Assembly: GCF_001752365.1 (NCBI RefSeq)
Contig: NZ_MEIY01000001.1
Span: 827,012 to 891,011 of the forward strand
Length of the DNA: 64,000 bases
Origin: Marinobacter sp. X15-166B
GTDB lineage: Bacteria > Pseudomonadota > Gammaproteobacteria > Pseudomonadales > Oleiphilaceae
Direction of reading: 5' to 3'
Shown piece after piece: positions 1-9,238 of the stretch. Made by a program: the position numbers and the translations under genes. Below the pieces are notes generated by a model. It saw nothing but the letters and a program-made list of their open reading frames with translations, was not told where the DNA came from and did no database searches. Position 1 is the stretch's first letter. Each line of letters opens with the position of its first letter.

Positions 1-957
1 GCCTTGCCGCTGCAGCACCAGGCCCTGTCAGGAAATTCGATGGCCATCCGGCAGACGCGCAGCTTGTTACGTCGCTTCGCCAGCACCATGGAGCCGGTGC
101 TGATCTGCGGTCAAAGCGGAACCGGCAAGGAGGCCGCAGCGCGCTTTGTGCACGCCCACTCGCCGGTGAGCAATGGCCCGTTCATCGCCATCAACTGCGC
201 TGCACTGCCCCCTTCTTTTACCCAAAGCGAATTGCTCGGCCATGACAAAGATGCGATTGCCGGTGTTGCTGGGGAGCGTTCCGGTCGGACAACCGCCGCC
301 CGGGGCGGTTCACTGCTGCTGATGGGAATTGATGAGCTGTTGGCGGAGCAACAGTCGGCATTGTTGCGTTTCCTGCAGGAAGGCATGGTAGACCGGGTCG
401 GCGGGCACCAGATGCAGGCGGCACGGCCGCGGGTGATCGTGACCAGCTCACGCCCCCTGCAGGAACTGGTGGCCAATAATCAGTTTCGCGGCGATGTGTA
501 TTACCGGTTGGGTGGCCTCAGGGTCGCCCTGCCAGAACTGCATCAGCGCCTTGAGGACATCCCCCTGCTGACCCGTGAATACCTCAGACGCATATCGCCG
601 GAACAGCCCCGGTGCCTGACGGAAGATGCCATGCGGTGCCTGCTCACCCACACCTGGCCGGGCAACCTCCGTGAGCTGGATAACCGGTTACGGCAAGCGG
701 TGTTGCTCAGCAACCAGGAAACCATCACGGCGCGCGAGTTGGGGTTCACTCCCACCCGTGATGGCAGCACCACGGGTCTGAGCCTTGAACAGTTTCGCGC
801 CCGTGCGGAAAAACAGGCTCTGACCTCCACCCTGGCCCTGACCAACAACAATGTGGCGGCCGCCGCCCGTCTGCTGAACATCTCCCGGGTGTCCCTGTAC
901 CGCTTGATGGAAAAGCACCATACCACCCACCGCCGGTCCGGCAGGCGCTCCTCCTGA
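1..957 (+). CDS. Sigma54-type AAA+ regulator, 3' part (5' end outside window)
   Basis: This is the C-terminal part of a bacterial enhancer-binding-protein-like regulator. The frame is open to the window edge, so the N-terminal sensory domain is missing here. Numbering from codon 2 of the window, a clear Walker A (GQSGTGKE, about 36-43) is followed by PFIAINCAA, an FRGDVYYRL arginine-finger segment and a WPGNLREL motif. A Fis-type helix-turn-helix (about 258-305) closes the protein. The sigma54-contacting GAFTGA loop is replaced by DAIAGV (about 83-88), and the Walker B stretch reads GGSLLLMGIDEL instead of GGTLFLDEI. DNA binding and possibly ATP binding look intact, but sigma54 activation is doubtful, as in TyrR- or VpsR-like proteins. 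The target is unknown. Confidence 0.85.
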   Translation, partial: ALPLQHQALSGNSMAIRQTRSLLRRFASTMEPVLICGQSGTGKEAAARFVHAHSPVSNGPFIAINCAALPPSFTQSELLGHDKDAIAGVAGERSGRTTAARGGSLLLMGIDELLAEQQSALLRFLQEGMVDRVGGHQMQAARPRVIVTSSRPLQELVANNQFRGDVYYRLGGLRVALPELHQRLEDIPLLTREYLRRISPEQPRCLTEDAMRCLLTHTWPGNLRELDNRLRQAVLLSNQETITARELGFTPTRDGSTTGLSLEQFRARAEKQALTSTLALTNNNVAAAARLLNISRVSLYRLMEKHHTTHRRSGRRSS

Positions 958-1034
958 GCTGGCACCCTGCGGTGGTGCGCATCCCTGCAGCGATCGGGGG
1001 GACCACCACCGGATGCCCGGCGATGGCGCCTCCA

Positions 1035-1067
1035 TAAAAAAAGGCGGCTCCTGTATCGGAGCCGCCT
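1035..1067 (-). terminator. Rho-independent terminator of aceA
   Basis: A perfect 10-bp stem (1042-1051 with 1058-1067, six-base loop) is followed on the minus strand by a run of seven or eight U. It lies 29 bases past the aceA stop codon and reads in the aceA direction. Confidence 0.9.
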
Positions 1068-1095
1068 CGTGCCATCAACGATTGACCGCTTGCGG

Positions 1096-2694
1096 TCAGA
1101 TGTCCTCGAACTGTCCCATGGTATTGTCTTTACCACCAGCCAGCAGGGCGGCTTCACCGGCAAAGAATTCCTTGTGGTCATCACCAATGTTCGAGCCGGC
1201 CATATCCTGGTGTTTCACCGTGGCGATACCCTGACGGATCTCCTCCCGCTGGACACCGGCTACGTACGCCAGCATGCCTTCATCGCCGAAGTAGCCTTTC
1301 GCCAGGTTGTCGGTCGACAGCGCCGCGGTGTGGTAGGTCGGCAGGGTGATCAGGTGATGGAAGACACCCGCTTCCCGTGCTGCGTCACGCTGGAAGTTCC
1401 GGGTCCACTCGTCGGCCACTTCCGCCAGCTCGGAACCGTCGTATTCAGCGCTCATCAGGCGGTCGCGATCGTAGGCCGAGACGTCTTTACCCTCTTCGAC
1501 CCAGGCATCGAACACCTGCTGGCGGAAGTTCAGCGTCCAGTTGAACGACGGGCTGTTGTTGTACACCAGCTTGGCATCCGGCACTTCTGCCTTGATGCGG
1601 TTGACCATGGCCGCGATCTGTCCAACGTGGGGTTTCTCGGTTTCGATCCACAACAGATCGGCACCGTTCTGCAGACTGGCGATACAGTCCAGCACCACGC
1701 GGTCTTCACCCGAACCTTCCTTGAACTGGAACAGCCCGGAAGCCAGACGTTTGGGCTTAACCAGTTTGCCGTTCTGCTTGATCACCACGTCACCGTTGTT
1801 GATGTCGTCGGCACTGGTAATCACGTCCCCGTCGATGAAGCTGTTGTACTGGTCACCCAGATCACCGGGCTCGTTGGTCACTGCGATCTGCTTGGTCAAG
1901 CCGGCACCCAGGGAATCGGTACGCGCCACGATCACCCCGTCATCCACGCCCAATTCGAGGAACGCCAGCCGTACGGCGTTGATCTTGGACAGAAAATCGG
2001 CGTGAGGAACCGTTACTTTGCCGTCCTGGTGACCGCACTGCTTCTCGTCAGACACCTGGTTCTCAATCTGGATTGCGCACGCGCCGGCTTCAATCATCTT
2101 CTTGGCCAGCAGGTAGGTCGCTTCATCGTTACCAAAGCCCGCGTCGATGTCCGCAATGATCGGCACAACGTGGGTTTCGTGGTTGTCGATCTGGGCTTCG
2201 ATCTCTTTGGCTTTGGCGGTATCCCCCGCCTCCTGGGCCGCTTCCAGATCACGGAACAGGTGGTTGAGTTCCCAGGCGTCAGCCTGACGCAGGAAAGTGT
2301 AGAGTTCCTCGATCAGCGCAGGAACCGCGGTCTTCTCGTGCATGGACTGGTCGGGCAGTGGCCCAAACTCGGACCGCAACGCGGCCACCATCCAGCCGGA
2401 CAGGTACAGGTAACGGCGCTTGGTGCTGTTGAAGTGTTTCTTGATCGAAATCATCTTCTGCTGACCGATAAAACCGTGCCAGCAACCCAGTGACTGAGTG
2501 TACAGAGACGAATCCTTGTCGTAATTAGCCATGTCTTCGCGCATGATCTTGGCGGTGTAGCGCGCAATATCCAGCCCGGTCTGGAACTTGTTCTGGGCAC
2601 GCATGCGGGCAGCGTGCTCGGGCTTGATCGCCTTCCAGGTCGGATGCTGCTTGATCAATGAGCTAAGGGTGTCTACTTGTTTTGCGTATGGCAT
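1096..2694 (-). CDS. aceA: Isocitrate lyase, long form
   Basis: Cleaves isocitrate to glyoxylate and succinate, the first step of the glyoxylate shunt, allowing growth on acetate, fatty acids or stored PHA. At 532 residues it belongs to the long bacterial subfamily found in Pseudomonas and relatives rather than the roughly 430-residue E. coli type. The active-site cysteine motif is present as KQCGH, the variant usual in this subfamily (KKCGH elsewhere). No malate synthase gene is adjacent. It is transcribed alone, with an AT-rich dyad upstream and a strong terminator downstream. Linking it to the PHA genes 5 kb away is metabolic inference only. Confidence 0.96.
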   Translation of the reverse strand: MPYAKQVDTLSSLIKQHPTWKAIKPEHAARMRAQNKFQTGLDIARYTAKIMREDMANYDKDSSLYTQSLGCWHGFIGQQKMISIKKHFNSTKRRYLYLSGWMVAALRSEFGPLPDQSMHEKTAVPALIEELYTFLRQADAWELNHLFRDLEAAQEAGDTAKAKEIEAQIDNHETHVVPIIADIDAGFGNDEATYLLAKKMIEAGACAIQIENQVSDEKQCGHQDGKVTVPHADFLSKINAVRLAFLELGVDDGVIVARTDSLGAGLTKQIAVTNEPGDLGDQYNSFIDGDVITSADDINNGDVVIKQNGKLVKPKRLASGLFQFKEGSGEDRVVLDCIASLQNGADLLWIETEKPHVGQIAAMVNRIKAEVPDAKLVYNNSPSFNWTLNFRQQVFDAWVEEGKDVSAYDRDRLMSAEYDGSELAEVADEWTRNFQRDAAREAGVFHHLITLPTYHTAALSTDNLAKGYFGDEGMLAYVAGVQREEIRQGIATVKHQDMAGSNIGDDHKEFFAGEAALLAGGKDNTMGQFEDI

Positions 2695-2790
2695 GGTCTC
2701 AGTCCTGTCTCGTAATAAGTGGGTGAGGTGCGCGTTGCAGTGGCTGGCAGTGCAGCCGTCTGTACGTCGGTATTGGTGCTACTTTAGTCT

Positions 2791-2815
2791 ATAAATTTTT
2801 ATAAATGAAATTTAT
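2791..2815. promoter_or_regulatory. AT-rich inverted repeat upstream of aceA
   Basis: Arms ATAAATTT (2791-2798) and AAATTTAT (2808-2815) form a perfect 8-bp inverted repeat about 100 bases upstream of the aceA start, in a locally AT-rich patch unlike the surrounding GC-rich DNA. It could be an operator or an UP-like promoter element for aceA. The binding factor is unknown. It also lies just beyond the 3' end of the neighbouring channel gene. Confidence 0.4.
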
Positions 2816-2836
2816 ATCATGTATGCCCATCATTTC

Positions 2837-4804
2837 TTACGTGAATAGTGGTGCGGGGTTTTCCAGCGGGTCGGTGAGACCGAGCACCACCAACTGGTCA
2901 CCCGGCTGCAAATTCAATAACCGGTTGCGATCCATATTCAAGTGCACCGACCGGCCCGCCGCGTCGGGGCGCGCGCGCAACACCCCCAGCCCGATCTCGC
3001 CGTGGGCAGCCACGGTTTGTTCCAGAGTGTGAAAATCTGCATCGGGCATCAGCGGGTAGGCCTCCGGCGAGCGGAACTGCAACTCAGCGCCACCGGCGGT
3101 AAACAGCTCGTCCAGCACCATGCGCAACTCACGGCGCAAGGCTACCTGGGCCAGCACGTGGCTGAGAATCATCGAACTGATCATCACTTCGGCATTGTCA
3201 CTGCTGAGCAACAACCGGTTGTCGGGATCCGTTAACTCCATGATCAGGTGGGGCCGGTGTGCAGACTCGGCCAGCACCTCTTCAAGTTGCAGGTAGCCCA
3301 TGATGGTGCGGGCGTCCGCTTCTTCGCCGGACGCCAGATGATCGCTGCTCAACAGTAAAATGGTGTCGTAGGACGCGGGGTTCACCCGGCGCAATTCACG
3401 TTCCATCACGTAGTCCGCGTCGATGTGGCGGTATTCCACCTGCCGGTAACCATACTGATGGCGGCGCATGCTGCGCTCGCGCTCACCACCGGGCTTTTCC
3501 GAAACCACATCGACACTGAAAGAGTGACCGGCATAGCTGTCGAATTCCGCCAGCAACGAGGGCAGCCGCCGGCTCCAGCCCAGCACCAGCACCCGGTGCG
3601 TCTGCGGTCCCCCTTGACGTCCACGGACCACCCCGGGCGCTCGCCGGACCGCGGGCAATGGCGCCAGTTGAGGCTGCGGCTCGGTCTGGCGGTAATCCCG
3701 TGCCATCAGAATAAGGCGGTCTTCACTGGCAATCACCCCTTCCGTAGCACAGGCCAGTTGTACCTGGCCGTGCCGGATCACCCCGAGCACTATGGCGTTG
3801 GGCCGCAAACTGGCAACCTCCGCCAGAGTCATGCCGGTGAAATGTTCGCCCCCGCGGATGTAAATTTCATTGCCGTCACCCGCCGTCAGCAACTCGTTGT
3901 AGAGCTCTGACAAACCGGGGTGCAGGACATTCTGCACCAGCAACCGGCTGATCAGGGCATCCCCGGCCACCACTTCCACCGCGCCGGAGTACGCCCGCTC
4001 GATGAGGGGTTGTTTGCGTAAATCCTGAATTTCGGCGACCACGTAAGGCAGGGGCCGCCCCAGATGGCGGGCCTGCACCGCGATGGACAGCAAGGCTTTC
4101 ACGGTTTCAACATCCGAGGTGACCGGGCTGTCACCCTGATGAGGTGAACGGGGAATGATCACCGCAGCGGCCTCCAGACAGGCCACCCGCTGCAGCGCGT
4201 CGGGCTGGATAGGCAACCCGGAACGCAGGATCACCTGGCGCGCCCGCGGGCCGATTCCCGGCTCGCTTTTCAGCTCACTGACCTGGGCGGCCGATACTTC
4301 TTCCGCCAGCACCACCAGCCGTAAACGGCGGGCATCGTGGCGTTGCAGAAACCGGCGCATTCGCCCGGACGAGCCCAGCAACTCCGCCAGCAGGGGAAAG
4401 GTCTGATTGCTCCAGCCCAGCACCACTATGTGGTTTTTCAGCGCCACAGGGGTCAAGCCCCGCTCAAGATCGGTCATCAGGGCAATCAACCAGCGCGTCA
4501 GAATTGCCACCAGTGCACCCAGAAATACCACATAGCCGCTGATCGTGAGCAAGGTGGAGACAAATCGCTGCCAGGTGCCGACGTCATCGCCCAGATAACC
4601 GGGGTCCGTCAGCCGCAAAAACGCCCACCAGATGGCCGCCCCCCAATCGGCAAACGAATCATTCACCGGAACCACGAGCAGACCGCCGACCAGGGCAATC
4701 AAGCCGATCACCAGGGCAACCACCAACAGTTGAAACATCGCCCCTTTGACGAACTGGCGTTCCACCATAAACTTGACACGATCAACAAAGCGCAGTGGCA
4801 ACAT
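2837..4804 (-). CDS. CASTOR/POLLUX-like ion channel with RCK-type NAD-binding domains
   Basis: A 655-residue membrane protein. Two or three hydrophobic segments near the N-terminus (about 22-115) flank a pore-like stretch (WWAFLRLTDPGYLGDD), followed by Rossmann-like RCK domains beginning NHIVVLGWSN and VLVLGWSR. This architecture matches the CASTOR/POLLUX/SYM8 family (Castor_Poll_mid), cation channels known from plant nuclei and present in many bacteria with poorly known roles. The start at 4804 is chosen because AAGGA lies about ten bases upstream and the longer reading runs through low-quality sequence. It is divergent from the ChaN-like gene with a 94-bp shared promoter region. Ion specificity cannot be read from the sequence. 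Confidence 0.8.
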   Translation of the reverse strand: MLPLRFVDRVKFMVERQFVKGAMFQLLVVALVIGLIALVGGLLVVPVNDSFADWGAAIWWAFLRLTDPGYLGDDVGTWQRFVSTLLTISGYVVFLGALVAILTRWLIALMTDLERGLTPVALKNHIVVLGWSNQTFPLLAELLGSSGRMRRFLQRHDARRLRLVVLAEEVSAAQVSELKSEPGIGPRARQVILRSGLPIQPDALQRVACLEAAAVIIPRSPHQGDSPVTSDVETVKALLSIAVQARHLGRPLPYVVAEIQDLRKQPLIERAYSGAVEVVAGDALISRLLVQNVLHPGLSELYNELLTAGDGNEIYIRGGEHFTGMTLAEVASLRPNAIVLGVIRHGQVQLACATEGVIASEDRLILMARDYRQTEPQPQLAPLPAVRRAPGVVRGRQGGPQTHRVLVLGWSRRLPSLLAEFDSYAGHSFSVDVVSEKPGGERERSMRRHQYGYRQVEYRHIDADYVMERELRRVNPASYDTILLLSSDHLASGEEADARTIMGYLQLEEVLAESAHRPHLIMELTDPDNRLLLSSDNAEVMISSMILSHVLAQVALRRELRMVLDELFTAGGAELQFRSPEAYPLMPDADFHTLEQTVAAHGEIGLGVLRARPDAAGRSVHLNMDRNRLLNLQPGDQLVVLGLTDPLENPAPLFT

Positions 4805-4898
4805 GCAACCGGATTCCTTCAGGACATGGGTTTGACACTGTAGCACGGCGCCCCGCCTCATCCATGGGGCACAACGGCTGAACAACAGGACTAACGTT

Positions 4899-5933
4899 AT
4901 GATTCGATGGCTTTCTGCCCTGCTGGCGGCGCTGGTGCTCGGCCTGGCGGGTTGCACCACCCTGCCGGCCGCCACGCCGGGGGATACCCGCCCGCTGGTG
5001 TCGCCCTATGACAGCCGGCTGTTCAATACCCGCACCCTCGCGCCCCTGACGGTGGCGCAATTGGCTGCCGAACTGGCATCCGCCGATGTCGTCATTGTCG
5101 GCGAAATTCATGGCCATCAGGGCAGTCATTTGCTGCAGGCCCGGTTGCAGGGCAGCCTGCACCGGATCAGACCCGCGCAGGTGCTCAGCATGGAACAGTT
5201 CAATCTTGATCATCAGGCGGCCCTTGATGAATATCTGGCCGGCGACACCGGGGAAATGGAATTGCGCGAAGACGCCCACGCCTGGCCCAACTACCCCGGC
5301 TCCTACCGCCCCCTGATTGAGTACGCCAGGTATCATCGCCTGCCGGTGATTGCAGCCAATGCCCCCGCGCACACCGTGCGCTGCGTCGGCCGTCAGGGCG
5401 CCAGCTACCTTGACCGCCTGCCCGAGTCGGCCCGTCAGGCCTTGCCGGCCGCGCCGTTTTACGGCACCGCCCCGTATCAACGCAAGTTTTTCGCACACAT
5501 GGAGCAGCACGGCCCGGCTGATGGACGCAGCCACAATGAGGGCCGGCGCGACCGGCTGCACAACAGTTACCTTGCGCAACTGTTACGGGATAACACCATG
5601 GCAGAGCGCATTCTCCACGCTTTGGCAGCACACCCGGAAGGGCAGGTCCTCCACACCACCGGCACCTTTCACAGTGAAGCGTATCTGGGCACCGTCGCGG
5701 CACTGCGCGCGCGACAGCCCGACCTCCGGGTGAGCGTCATCAGCCCGATACAAGTCACGCCCGGAGAACCGATACACTTGTCAGCGGAACATCGGGCCCA
5801 AGGCGATTACGTGTACTTCATCACCACCCTGCCCGAGGCTTACCTGGACCCCGTGCGCCGCCAGAAATCATGGCAGCAGCAGTTTGCCAAAGCCGCGGCG
5901 CGGCCTTGCGACCGGAGTGCCCCGGCAGAGTAG
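4899..5933 (+). CDS. ChaN-like haem-binding lipoprotein
   Basis: A 344-residue predicted lipoprotein with a lipobox (LAGC, Cys at about 19) after a hydrophobic signal. It carries the ChaN family (Cofac_haem_bdg) hallmark VVIVGEIHGHQGSH near residue 65 and conserved histidines further on. In Campylobacter ChaN two monomers sandwich cofacial haems and the protein is tied to iron uptake. Here there is no iron-uptake neighbour, so the role is inferred from family only. It is convergent with the GH84 gene, with 32 bases between stops. Confidence 0.8.
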   Translation: MIRWLSALLAALVLGLAGCTTLPAATPGDTRPLVSPYDSRLFNTRTLAPLTVAQLAAELASADVVIVGEIHGHQGSHLLQARLQGSLHRIRPAQVLSMEQFNLDHQAALDEYLAGDTGEMELREDAHAWPNYPGSYRPLIEYARYHRLPVIAANAPAHTVRCVGRQGASYLDRLPESARQALPAAPFYGTAPYQRKFFAHMEQHGPADGRSHNEGRRDRLHNSYLAQLLRDNTMAERILHALAAHPEGQVLHTTGTFHSEAYLGTVAALRARQPDLRVSVISPIQVTPGEPIHLSAEHRAQGDYVYFITTLPEAYLDPVRRQKSWQQQFAKAAARPCDRSAPAE

Positions 5934-5965
5934 GCGCTCTGGCGCGGGTGGCCCGGACAGACACG

Positions 5966-7033
5966 CTACTGGGTCTGCACCATCTCATCGGTGACCTGAT
6001 AATCCCCTGCCAACCAACGTACAATTTCCCCCGCGGCAGGGTGGTCAAAGTGGCCGTAGGTTTGCGCCAGACTGGCTTTGCGCGCTTCACTGAGCCGCTG
6101 CAACCCGGCGTCCTGCAGCAACAGCAAGTCGGCCTGCACCTGCCTGGCCAGTGGTTCGCCCAGTACGGCCAGGGCTGCCCGCCAGAACGCTTCCCCATAC
6201 TGGTAATCGTCGCCCTGCGCGTAGCTTTGCGCCAGGGTCAGCGCGGGGATCAGCGTGAGCACCGGTTGCAGGGCGGGGTTGATGGCGTGGCCGGTCAGGT
6301 GCGCGGCATTAACGGCCGGGCGCCCGCTGAAGCCCCGCAGGTGCAGGTGCCGGGACATGCGATCGCCATCGTTTACCGGATAGTTGTCCCACAACACGGG
6401 TTTGCGCCCTAACGCTGCGGCGACGCGTTTGAGATGCCCCGGTGAAATCTCCCGGGAGCACACTTCTTCTCCGGTCCAGAACACGTTGATAGACGGATCC
6501 AGTTCCGCCCCCAGGGTCTGCAGATAAGACTCGGGGCGCGGCCCGAACACCCGGTCCAGCACCGGGTCCGCAGAATAGTAAGTGGGGCAGATGCTCACGC
6601 GCTCGGCACCGGTTCGGGCCCTGATCCAGTGGGCAATATCGGCTTGCCGGGCCGCCAGATCCGGTACTTCACTGCGCATATCGTCAAACAGTATGGCCAG
6701 CTCCTGCACCCCGAGCCGGTCAAACAGGGCCAGTTTGCGGATCAGCGCCTCCCGGGCACGATCGTCGAAATTGTTGAACACCTCGAACGGACTCAAGCCG
6801 ATCCCGAAACGCACCCCCTGCTGACGACAGCGTTGGGCGAACCGGCCCACTGCCTGCGACCAGCCAGGTGACGGTTCCTCATCCCAGCGCCGTCGCAACC
6901 AGGCGTCGGCCTTGGGGGCGTAGATATAAAACCCATAATCGTGGGGCGCCAGCGCAGTCATCACCTGTTCGCGCTCAGCCCAGCTCCATTGGGGACCGTA
7001 AAATCCCTCGATTACCCCCAATTCAGTGTGCAT
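5966..7033 (-). CDS. GH84 beta-N-acetylglucosaminidase (O-GlcNAcase-like)
   Basis: A 355-residue catalytic domain of the GH84/NAGidase family. It opens with LGVIEGFYGPQWSW (family signature GxIEGFYGxPW) and carries the catalytic Asp-Asp pair in LAILFDDM; LWDNYPVND is also typical. GH84 enzymes remove beta-linked GlcNAc from proteins or hyaluronan by substrate-assisted catalysis. No signal peptide is visible from the chosen ATG (7033), so a cytoplasmic enzyme is likely. The longer upstream reading adds 34 residues without homology. No carbohydrate-binding module or sugar-uptake gene is adjacent. The substrate is unknown. Confidence 0.85.
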   Translation of the reverse strand: MHTELGVIEGFYGPQWSWAEREQVMTALAPHDYGFYIYAPKADAWLRRRWDEEPSPGWSQAVGRFAQRCRQQGVRFGIGLSPFEVFNNFDDRAREALIRKLALFDRLGVQELAILFDDMRSEVPDLAARQADIAHWIRARTGAERVSICPTYYSADPVLDRVFGPRPESYLQTLGAELDPSINVFWTGEEVCSREISPGHLKRVAAALGRKPVLWDNYPVNDGDRMSRHLHLRGFSGRPAVNAAHLTGHAINPALQPVLTLIPALTLAQSYAQGDDYQYGEAFWRAALAVLGEPLARQVQADLLLLQDAGLQRLSEARKASLAQTYGHFDHPAAGEIVRWLAGDYQVTDEMVQTQ

Positions 7034-7444
7034 AGCGGCTCTGCATATTCTGCTCGAAGATCTGTTGATGGGCGCAAAGATTAACCCATCGCCAGCCAAA
7101 GGTAACCACCTGATGGGCGGCCAACGCACTGACAACCGGTTCCCACCGGCCCGCGCGGGCCATTGAATACACGCTATCTATATAGCTTTATTTTATAAGT
7201 GATTATATTGCAGTTATTACCCCGCGCACCAACCGGTCGATATCTATCTACACAGTTAATCTGCAATAGAAAATAACGACCATATAAATCAGCCCGTAGC
7301 AAATACGCCAGAGGACCGGTCCGTTGCCCATCCGGGTTGTTTATAGACCGAAACTCCATTGCGGGTTACACTATTTTACACACTTATAACAATACGCTGA
7401 CAAGTGCGTAACAAGAGCCACCTTCAAGTCAATCAGGGATAACG
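7034..7444. other. Intergenic region between GH84 gene and phaC
   Basis: A 411-bp non-coding stretch. From about 7160 it becomes markedly AT-rich compared with its surroundings. It contains separated inverted arms ATTGCAG (7207-7213) and CTGCAAT (7261-7267), and several TATA-like motifs nearer phaC, as expected for divergent promoters. A 61-codon frame at 7174-7359 on the minus strand lacks a good ribosome site and homology and is not called. No RNA gene is recognisable. Confidence 0.6.
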
Positions 7445-9208
7445 ATGACGACCGATTATAAGGATTATACCCAGCGGCTGTTCCAGCAATACTCGCGTTT
7501 TATGAACGAATTAATAACCTCCGGAGGCACGCCGGCGGACAGCGACTCAGCTGGTCAGCCCACGCCGTCGGGACTCACCGACGCGCGTATCGATACGGAC
7601 AAACTGATCCGGCACCAGTTCGCCTATCTGGGCAAACAGCTGGAACTCTGGCAGTCCATGGGCCGGGCCATGCACGGCGGTGCCAGTGAGCCGGTCGTGT
7701 CGGAAGACAAGGGCGACCGGCGCTTCGGCGATGAAGACTGGTCCACCAACCCGTTGTTCAGCTTTATCAAACAGTCCTACCTGCTCAACAGCCGGCTGCT
7801 GACGGATATGCTCGACAGCGTCGAGTTCAAGGATGATTCCCAAAGCGACAAACTGAAATTTCTGCTGCGCCAATACATCAATGCCGTCAGCCCGAGCAAT
7901 ACCCTGCTCGCCAACCCCGAGGTGTACCGCACCGCCCTGGAAACCAATGGCGAAAGTGTGCACAAGGGGCTGACCAATCTGTTTTCGGATCTGCAACAGA
8001 GCTCCCGCTCTGCGCTGAAACTGACCCAGACGGACGAATCGGGCTTCGTGGTCGGTGAAACCCTGGCGACCACTCCGGGCAGCGTGGTCTATCAAAACGA
8101 GATCATGCAGTTGATTCAGTATGCGCCGACCACCAAGCAGGTGTACGCGACGCCACTTCTGATCACCCCGCCTTACATCAACAAGTACTATGTGATGGAT
8201 CTGGATGAGAAGAAATCCCTGGTGCGCTGGCTGGTTGGCAAAGGTTTTACGGTGTTCATGATTTCCTGGGTCAATCCGGGGGCGGAACTTGCCCACAAGA
8301 GCTTCAGCGACTATGTCACCCAGGGGCCGGTCGAAGCCCTTGAGGTAGTGCGCGACATCACCGGCGAAGACAAAGTCAGCCTGGTTGGCTATTGCGTGGG
8401 CGGCACCATTTCCAGTCTGACGGCGGCACTGCTTAAGGCACAGGGTAAGGACCATCTGGCATCGTTGACCTTACTGACCACCTTGCTCGACTTCTCCAAC
8501 CCCGGCGAAGTGGGCCATTTCCTCTCGGAGTCGACCTGGCCACGGCTGAAGCAAGAGGTTCAGAACACCGGTTACATGGACGGCCGCAGCGTGGCCCTGG
8601 GCTTTAACCTGCTGCGTGAAAACCAGCTGTTCTGGCCCTATGTGATCAACAACTACCTGAAAGGAAAGACCCCTCAGGCGTTCGACATACTGTATTGGAA
8701 CAGTGACAACACCCACATACCGGCCACCAATTACATTGAATACCTGGAAAACACCTACCTGCACAACCGCCTGATCGAACCCGGTGCCGTTGAAATTGAC
8801 GGCACGCCGATCGATGTATCGTCCATCGATGTGCCGGTGTACGTGCTGGCCACCCGGGCGGACCACATAGTGCTCTGGGAAGCGGCTTATCAGAGCATGC
8901 AGGCCCTGTCATCGGCCCCCATTCGGTTCGTACTGGCCGAATCCGGCCATCTGGCGGGGGTTATCAACCCGGAAAAGGGGGGCAAATACGGCCATCGCAC
9001 CAACCCCGATACAACCGGATCGGCCGCCGCGTGGTTTGCAGCGGCCGACGAGCAAACCGGTTCCTGGTGGCCGGACTGGTTTGCCTGGGCCCAGCAACAT
9101 TTTGCCCCCAGCAGCGCTGACATGACCAGCGCCCGCCAGGTCGGCAACACGGCGGACTACCCAGAGCTGGAACCGGCACCGGGCAGCTACGTGCGCAAAC
9201 GGGTCTGA
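7445..9208 (+). CDS. phaC: Class I poly(3-hydroxyalkanoate) synthase
   Basis: Polymerises (R)-3-hydroxyacyl-CoA into PHA at the granule surface. The 587-residue length fits class I synthases acting on short-chain monomers. An alpha/beta-hydrolase catalytic triad is visible: Cys317 in the lipase-like box GYCVGG, Asp473 in ATRADHIV and His502 in ESGHLAG. An AGGGAT ribosome site lies a few bases before the ATG. Downstream are phaR and two phasin genes; phaA and phaB are not in the window, so monomer supply is encoded elsewhere. Confidence 0.96.
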   Translation: MTTDYKDYTQRLFQQYSRFMNELITSGGTPADSDSAGQPTPSGLTDARIDTDKLIRHQFAYLGKQLELWQSMGRAMHGGASEPVVSEDKGDRRFGDEDWSTNPLFSFIKQSYLLNSRLLTDMLDSVEFKDDSQSDKLKFLLRQYINAVSPSNTLLANPEVYRTALETNGESVHKGLTNLFSDLQQSSRSALKLTQTDESGFVVGETLATTPGSVVYQNEIMQLIQYAPTTKQVYATPLLITPPYINKYYVMDLDEKKSLVRWLVGKGFTVFMISWVNPGAELAHKSFSDYVTQGPVEALEVVRDITGEDKVSLVGYCVGGTISSLTAALLKAQGKDHLASLTLLTTLLDFSNPGEVGHFLSESTWPRLKQEVQNTGYMDGRSVALGFNLLRENQLFWPYVINNYLKGKTPQAFDILYWNSDNTHIPATNYIEYLENTYLHNRLIEPGAVEIDGTPIDVSSIDVPVYVLATRADHIVLWEAAYQSMQALSSAPIRFVLAESGHLAGVINPEKGGKYGHRTNPDTTGSAAAWFAAADEQTGSWWPDWFAWAQQHFAPSSADMTSARQVGNTADYPELEPAPGSYVRKRV

Positions 9209-9238
9209 CCACGCGAATGGTCAACCCTCCGTTGTTCC

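Noticed and set aside
1069..2493. 474-codon plus-strand frame opposite aceA
   Set aside because: It is antisense to a clearly conserved isocitrate lyase; its sequence has no recognisable domain and mirrors aceA codon structure.
7174..7359. 61-codon minus-strand frame in the phaC upstream region
   Set aside because: No ribosome site, AT-rich promoter-like DNA, no homology recognised.
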